A DNA stretch of 64,000 nt from the NCBI GenBank assembly GCA_000696115.1, contig JJOH01000004.1, forward strand, positions 62,001 to 126,000, written 5' to 3'. The position numbers and the translations under genes are program-made. Shown in pieces: positions 60,480 to 64,000 of the stretch; position 1 is the first letter of the stretch; each line of letters starts with the position of its first letter. This DNA comes from Streptomyces olindensis. GTDB lineage: Bacteria; Actinomycetota; Actinomycetes; Streptomycetales; Streptomycetaceae. The notes below the pieces were generated by a model, which searched no databases, was not told the origin of the DNA, and saw nothing but the letters and a program-made list of their open reading frames with translations.

Positions 60480-63302
60480 ATGCCCCCGAACACCACCGCC
60501 TCCACGGGTCAGCAGCCCGGCAAGTCCGGCAGGAGAAAAGGGCGCAAAGCCCGCCTGATCGTCCTCGTCCTGGTGCTGGCCCTCATCGGAGGCGTCGCCT
60601 TCGGGGCCTACTGGTCCATCAGCACCGTCCGGGCCTCCTTCCCGCAGACCAAGGGCACCCTCACGCTCGAGGGCCTCTCGGGGCCCGTCGAGGTCAAACG
60701 CGACAACTACGGCATCCCGCAGATCTACGCCAACTCGGACGCGGACCTGTTCATGGCGCAGGGCTTCGTCCAGGCGCAGGACCGGTTCTACGAGATGGAC
60801 GTACGCCGTCACATGGCCGCCGGGCGCCTGTCGGAGATGTTCGGCAAGAGCCAGGTCGACAACGACGAGTTCCTGCGCACCCTGGGATGGGCCCGGATCG
60901 CCAAGGAGGAGTACGACACCAAGCTGTCGGACGCCTCGAAGAAGTACCTCCAGGCCTACTCCAAGGGAGTCAACGCCTACCTCCAGGGCAAGGAGGGCAA
61001 GGACATCTCCCTGGAGTACGCGGCGCTCGGCTTCACCAACGACTACAAGCCGCAAGCCTGGACCCCGGTCGACTCGGTCTCCTGGCTGAAGGCGATGGCC
61101 TGGGACCTGCGCGGCAACATGCAGGACGAGATCGACCGCGCCCTGCTGACCAGCCGTCTCGGCCCGAAGCAGATCGCCGACCTGTACCCGCAGTACCCGT
61201 ACAGCCGGAACAAGGCGATCGTGCAGGAGGGCCAGTACAGCGAGCTGACGGGAGCGTTCGAACAGGGCGGCACGAGCGGCACGTCCGGTGCCTCCGGCAC
61301 GAGCGGGACCGGCGGCACCTCCGCCGGCACCGCCGGCGCCGCGGGCACCCAGGACACCGCTTCCGGCGCGTCCGGCACGAGCGGCACCGCCTCGGGCACC
61401 TCGGGCCTGGACAGCCAGCTCGGCGGCCTCACCAGAGTCCTGGACGACCTCCCGCCGGCCGTCGGCGTGAACGGCGACGGCATCGGCTCCAACTCCTGGG
61501 TGGTCAGCGGGAAGCACACCATCACCGGCAAGCCGCTGCTGGCCAACGACCCGCACCTGTCGCCCTCGCTGCCGTCGGTCTGGTACCAGATGGGCCTGCA
61601 CTGCCGCAGCGTCTCCAGCACCTGCCAGTACGACGTCACGGGCTACACCTTCGCCGGCATGCCCGGCGTGATAATCGGTCACAACCAGGACATCGCCTGG
61701 GGCATGACCAACTCCGGCGTCGACGTCACGGACCTCTACCTGGAGAAGATCACCGGCGACGGCTACCTGTACGACGGCAAGGTCAGGCCCTTCGAGACGC
61801 GCGAGGAGACCATCAAGGTCGCCGGCGGCTCGCCCAAGAAGATCGTCGTCCGCGAGACCAACAACGGGCCCTTGCTGTCCGACCGCGACGAGGAGCTCGT
61901 GAAGGTCGGCAAGAAGGCCACCGTCGACACCGCGGCGCCCGACCGGGGCGACGGCTACGGCGTCGCGCTGCGCTGGACCGCCCTGCAGCCGGGCACCACC
62001 ATGGACGCCGTCTTCGCCATGGACAGGGCGAAGAACTGGACCGACTTCCGCAAGGCCGCCGCCCTGTTCGACGTGCCCTCGCAGAACCTGGTCTACGCCG
62101 ACACCGAGAACCACATCGGCTACACCCTGCCGGGGAGGATCCCCCTGCGCGCGGAGGGCGACGACGGCTCCCTCCCGGCGCCCGGCTGGGACCCGAAGTA
62201 CCGCTGGACCGGCTACGTCCCGCAGGACGCGCTGCCCTACGAGTTCGACCCGGAGCGCGGCTACATCGTCACCGCCAACCAGGCCGTGATCGACCCGGAC
62301 AAGTACCCCTACACGCTCACCACGGACTGGGGCTACGGCACGCGCAGCCAGCGGATCACCGACCTGATCCAGTCGAAGATCAAGGACGGCGGCAAGATCT
62401 CCACGGACGACATGCGCCAGATGCAGCTGGACAACAGCAGCGAGATCGCCCGGCTGCTGGTGCCCACGCTGCTGAAGATCGACACCGGCGACAAGGACGT
62501 GCGCGAGGCGCAGAAGCTCCTGGAGGGCTGGGACTACACCCAGGACGCCGACTCGGCGGCCGCCGCCTACTTCAACGCCGTCTGGCGCAACATCCTCAAG
62601 CTCGCCTTCGGCAACAAGCTGCCCAAGGAGCTGCGGGTCAAGGGCCAGTGCCTGTGGGTCGACCCGGTCAACACCACCGGGCCCGCCGACGAGGCGGAGA
62701 AGGTGCGCGAGTGCGGCCAGCGCGACCCCGACCAGGCGCAGCCGGACGGCGGCGACCGCTGGTTCGAGGTGGTCCGCAAGCTGATGGACCAGCCGAAGAG
62801 CGAGTGGTGGAAGACGCCCAAGGCGGGCACCCGCCCCGCCGCCGCCGACCGCGACCAGCTGTTCAAGCGCGCGATGATCGACGCCCGCTGGGAGCTGACC
62901 GCCAAGCTCGGCAAGGACATCGACACCTGGAGCTGGGGCCGGCTGCACCGCCTGTTCCTGAAGAACCAGACCCTCGGCACCGAAGGCCCCGGTTTCCTCC
63001 AGTACGCCCTCAACCGCGGCCCCTGGGAGCTCAGCGGTGGCGAGGCGACGGTCAACGCGACCGGCTGGAACGCGGCCGGCGGCTACGGGGTGGTGTGGGT
63101 GCCGTCCATGCGGATGGTCGTGAACCTCGGCGACCTCGACAAGTCCCGCTGGATCAACCTCAGCGGCGCCTCGGGGCACGCGTACAGCGCCCACTACGTC
63201 GACCAGACGGACAAGTGGGCCGACGGCGAACTGCTGCCGTGGTCCTTCTCGGACCGGGCGGTCGAGAACGGCACGACCGACAAGCTGGTCCTGAAACCGT
63301 GA
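60480..63302 (+). CDS. Penicillin acylase family N-terminal-nucleophile hydrolase
   Basis: 940 residues from ATG 60480 with AGGAC upstream. An N-terminal membrane anchor (L-I-V-L-V-L-V-L-A-L-I-G-G-V-A-F-G-A-Y) follows a basic stretch, so the enzyme is exported. The alpha-chain region has R-D-N-Y-G-I-P-Q-I-Y-A. A Gly/Thr/Ser-Ala spacer (about 262-310) precedes the autocleavage site G-I-G-S-N-S-W, making Ser337 the N-terminal nucleophile of the beta chain. N-D-P-H-L and the oxyanion region are present. Hydrolyses amide bonds of beta-lactam side chains, acyl-homoserine lactones or lipopeptides; substrate unknown. Confidence 0.92.
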   Translation: MPPNTTASTGQQPGKSGRRKGRKARLIVLVLVLALIGGVAFGAYWSISTVRASFPQTKGTLTLEGLSGPVEVKRDNYGIPQIYANSDADLFMAQGFVQAQDRFYEMDVRRHMAAGRLSEMFGKSQVDNDEFLRTLGWARIAKEEYDTKLSDASKKYLQAYSKGVNAYLQGKEGKDISLEYAALGFTNDYKPQAWTPVDSVSWLKAMAWDLRGNMQDEIDRALLTSRLGPKQIADLYPQYPYSRNKAIVQEGQYSELTGAFEQGGTSGTSGASGTSGTGGTSAGTAGAAGTQDTASGASGTSGTASGTSGLDSQLGGLTRVLDDLPPAVGVNGDGIGSNSWVVSGKHTITGKPLLANDPHLSPSLPSVWYQMGLHCRSVSSTCQYDVTGYTFAGMPGVIIGHNQDIAWGMTNSGVDVTDLYLEKITGDGYLYDGKVRPFETREETIKVAGGSPKKIVVRETNNGPLLSDRDEELVKVGKKATVDTAAPDRGDGYGVALRWTALQPGTTMDAVFAMDRAKNWTDFRKAAALFDVPSQNLVYADTENHIGYTLPGRIPLRAEGDDGSLPAPGWDPKYRWTGYVPQDALPYEFDPERGYIVTANQAVIDPDKYPYTLTTDWGYGTRSQRITDLIQSKIKDGGKISTDDMRQMQLDNSSEIARLLVPTLLKIDTGDKDVREAQKLLEGWDYTQDADSAAAAYFNAVWRNILKLAFGNKLPKELRVKGQCLWVDPVNTTGPADEAEKVRECGQRDPDQAQPDGGDRWFEVVRKLMDQPKSEWWKTPKAGTRPAAADRDQLFKRAMIDARWELTAKLGKDIDTWSWGRLHRLFLKNQTLGTEGPGFLQYALNRGPWELSGGEATVNATGWNAAGGYGVVWVPSMRMVVNLGDLDKSRWINLSGASGHAYSAHYVDQTDKWADGELLPWSFSDRAVENGTTDKLVLKP

Positions 63303-63320
63303 GCCACTGACTCCGGCAGA

Positions 63321-63360
63321 CGGAAACGGCCCTCCCCGCGCGCGTGGAGGGCCGTTTCCG
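63321..63360. terminator. Bidirectional terminator between convergent genes
   Basis: 15-bp perfect stem (63321-63335 with 63346-63360), 10-nt loop; the arms begin CGGAAACGGCC. It serves both the acylase and the cyclo-ligase genes. Confidence 0.85.
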
Positions 63361-63362
63361 CG

Positions 63363-63986
63363 TCAGGGCTCCGGCCGGAACCGCCGCACCCCCGACGGCG
63401 TCACCACCGCGTGCACCGGCCGGTCGTGCGGCTCTTCCGGGACGTGTTCGACGACCTCGGAGTCGTACAGCAGCACCACCAGCGCCGGGTGCGTTCCCGC
63501 CCGCTCCAGCCGCGCCAGGACCCGGTCGTACGAGCCGCCGCCCCGCCCGAGCCGCATCCCGCGCGCGTCCACCGCGAGGCCCGGCAGCAGCACGGCGTCC
63601 GCGGTCGTCACGGCATCCGGGCCCAGGCGCTCGCCCGCGGGCTCGAAGAGGGCCATCCGGCCGCCGTGTTGGACACGCGCCAGCGAGCCCTCGCCCTCGT
63701 ACGCGCCCCAGTCCAGGTCGTTGTCGGGCAGCAGCACCGGCAGCAGTACGCGCACGCCCCGGGCGCGCAGAGTGTCCAGGAGCGCGAGCGTCCCGGGTTC
63801 ACTCCCCACGGAGACATACGCGGCGACCGTGCCGGCCCGCGCCAACTCGGGCAGCTCCAGGGCCCGCCCGGCCAGCGCGGCCGACGTTTCCCGCAGGTCA
63901 TCCGCCGTCAACCTGTTCCTCACCGCGAGGATCTCGCGCCGCAAACTCCGCTTGTCAGGCTCGCCCGGACGTGCGATGTGCCTCAA
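63363..63986 (-). CDS. 5-formyltetrahydrofolate cyclo-ligase
   Basis: 207 residues from TTG 63986 with GGGAG upstream. K-R-S-L-R-R-E-I-L-A-V-R at the N-terminus, V-S-V-G-S-E-P-G-T and the ATP-binding signature L-G-R-G-G-G-S-Y-D-R-V-L identify the MTHFS/YgfA family. Converts 5-formyl-THF plus ATP to 5,10-methenyl-THF. Its stop lies 3 bp from the shared terminator. Confidence 0.93.
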   Translation of the reverse strand: MRHIARPGEPDKRSLRREILAVRNRLTADDLRETSAALAGRALELPELARAGTVAAYVSVGSEPGTLALLDTLRARGVRVLLPVLLPDNDLDWGAYEGEGSLARVQHGGRMALFEPAGERLGPDAVTTADAVLLPGLAVDARGMRLGRGGGSYDRVLARLERAGTHPALVVLLYDSEVVEHVPEEPHDRPVHAVVTPSGVRRFRPEP

Positions 63987-64000
63987 TGGTTGCTCCCGTA

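Noticed and set aside
60426..63194. 922-residue minus-strand frame opposite penicillin acylase
   Set aside because: Shadow of the real gene; Val/Gly/Leu-rich with no domain, while the plus strand encodes a full Ntn hydrolase.

Overview
The window is high-GC DNA with the codon use, GGAGG-type ribosome binding sites, frequent GTG/TTG starts and gene families of a Streptomyces chromosome. The block from the sigma factor gene hrdD (39988) through the fructose PTS operon, an L,D-transpeptidase lipoprotein, mscL, a penicillin acylase and a 5-formyltetrahydrofolate cyclo-ligase looks like conserved core chromosome. From memory it is arranged as around SCO3180-SCO3200 of S. coelicolor, but no search was run. 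The left half is accessory and rich in signalling and conflict-type genes and in traces of mobile elements.

Region 1 (1-5676) looks like a cyclic-nucleotide defence or signalling cassette. A minus-strand operon encodes a cyclase-homology protein, a P-loop ATPase with a Pro/Glu-rich N-terminus and a coiled-coil SPFH-like protein cut by the window edge. A small membrane protein resembling the Pycsar effector PycTM (DUF5706) is transcribed divergently, and a Crp/Fnr regulator that keeps the cyclic-nucleotide-binding residues converges on it. The cyclase C-terminus and the ATPase N-terminus share a short motif like bacterial amyloid-signalling sequences. Region 2 (5709-14842) holds an RTX-repeat secreted protein, an APH-type kinase, a DHFR-fold reductase, a DHA2 MFS exporter, a secreted protein, an ABC-F ATPase, a LysE-family exporter with tandem TTA codons, a 188-bp MITE and a methyltransferase.

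Region 3 (14843-31581) is the mobile zone. It starts with an IS5-type transposase remnant and a two-gene NLR cassette: a small membrane protein and an NB-ARC/TPR protein that share ANTG-type motifs. Next come an AraC regulator and two half-size ABC exporters of the YbtPQ/IrtAB kind, separated by four perfectly phased 13-bp repeats. A 7.1-kb integrative element follows, inserted in the 3' end of a tRNA-Arg(CCT) gene and bounded by 44-nt direct repeats (24394-24437 and 31507-31550). It carries excisionase and integrase genes, a DUF805 protein, a lower-GC HTH/P-loop/Sel1-repeat protein, a broken older integrase, and a long inverted repeat that overlaps one copy of a repeated non-coding segment.

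Region 4 (31670-44901) is mostly regulators beside the genes they probably control: a double-length IclR protein, an M6-type metalloprotease, TetR next to a frameshifted MFS pump, MarR next to an extradiol-type dioxygenase, a GNAT acetyltransferase, hrdD with a perfect sigma-R-type promoter, a TetR with 42-bp coding repeats, and WYL next to an MFS pump. Region 5 (45053-63986) is housekeeping: the fru operon with a possible 56-codon gene fitted exactly between fruK and fruA, envelope and transport genes, methylthioadenosine phosphorylase, an FmdB zinc ribbon, a CPA1 antiporter, penicillin acylase and the cyclo-ligase.
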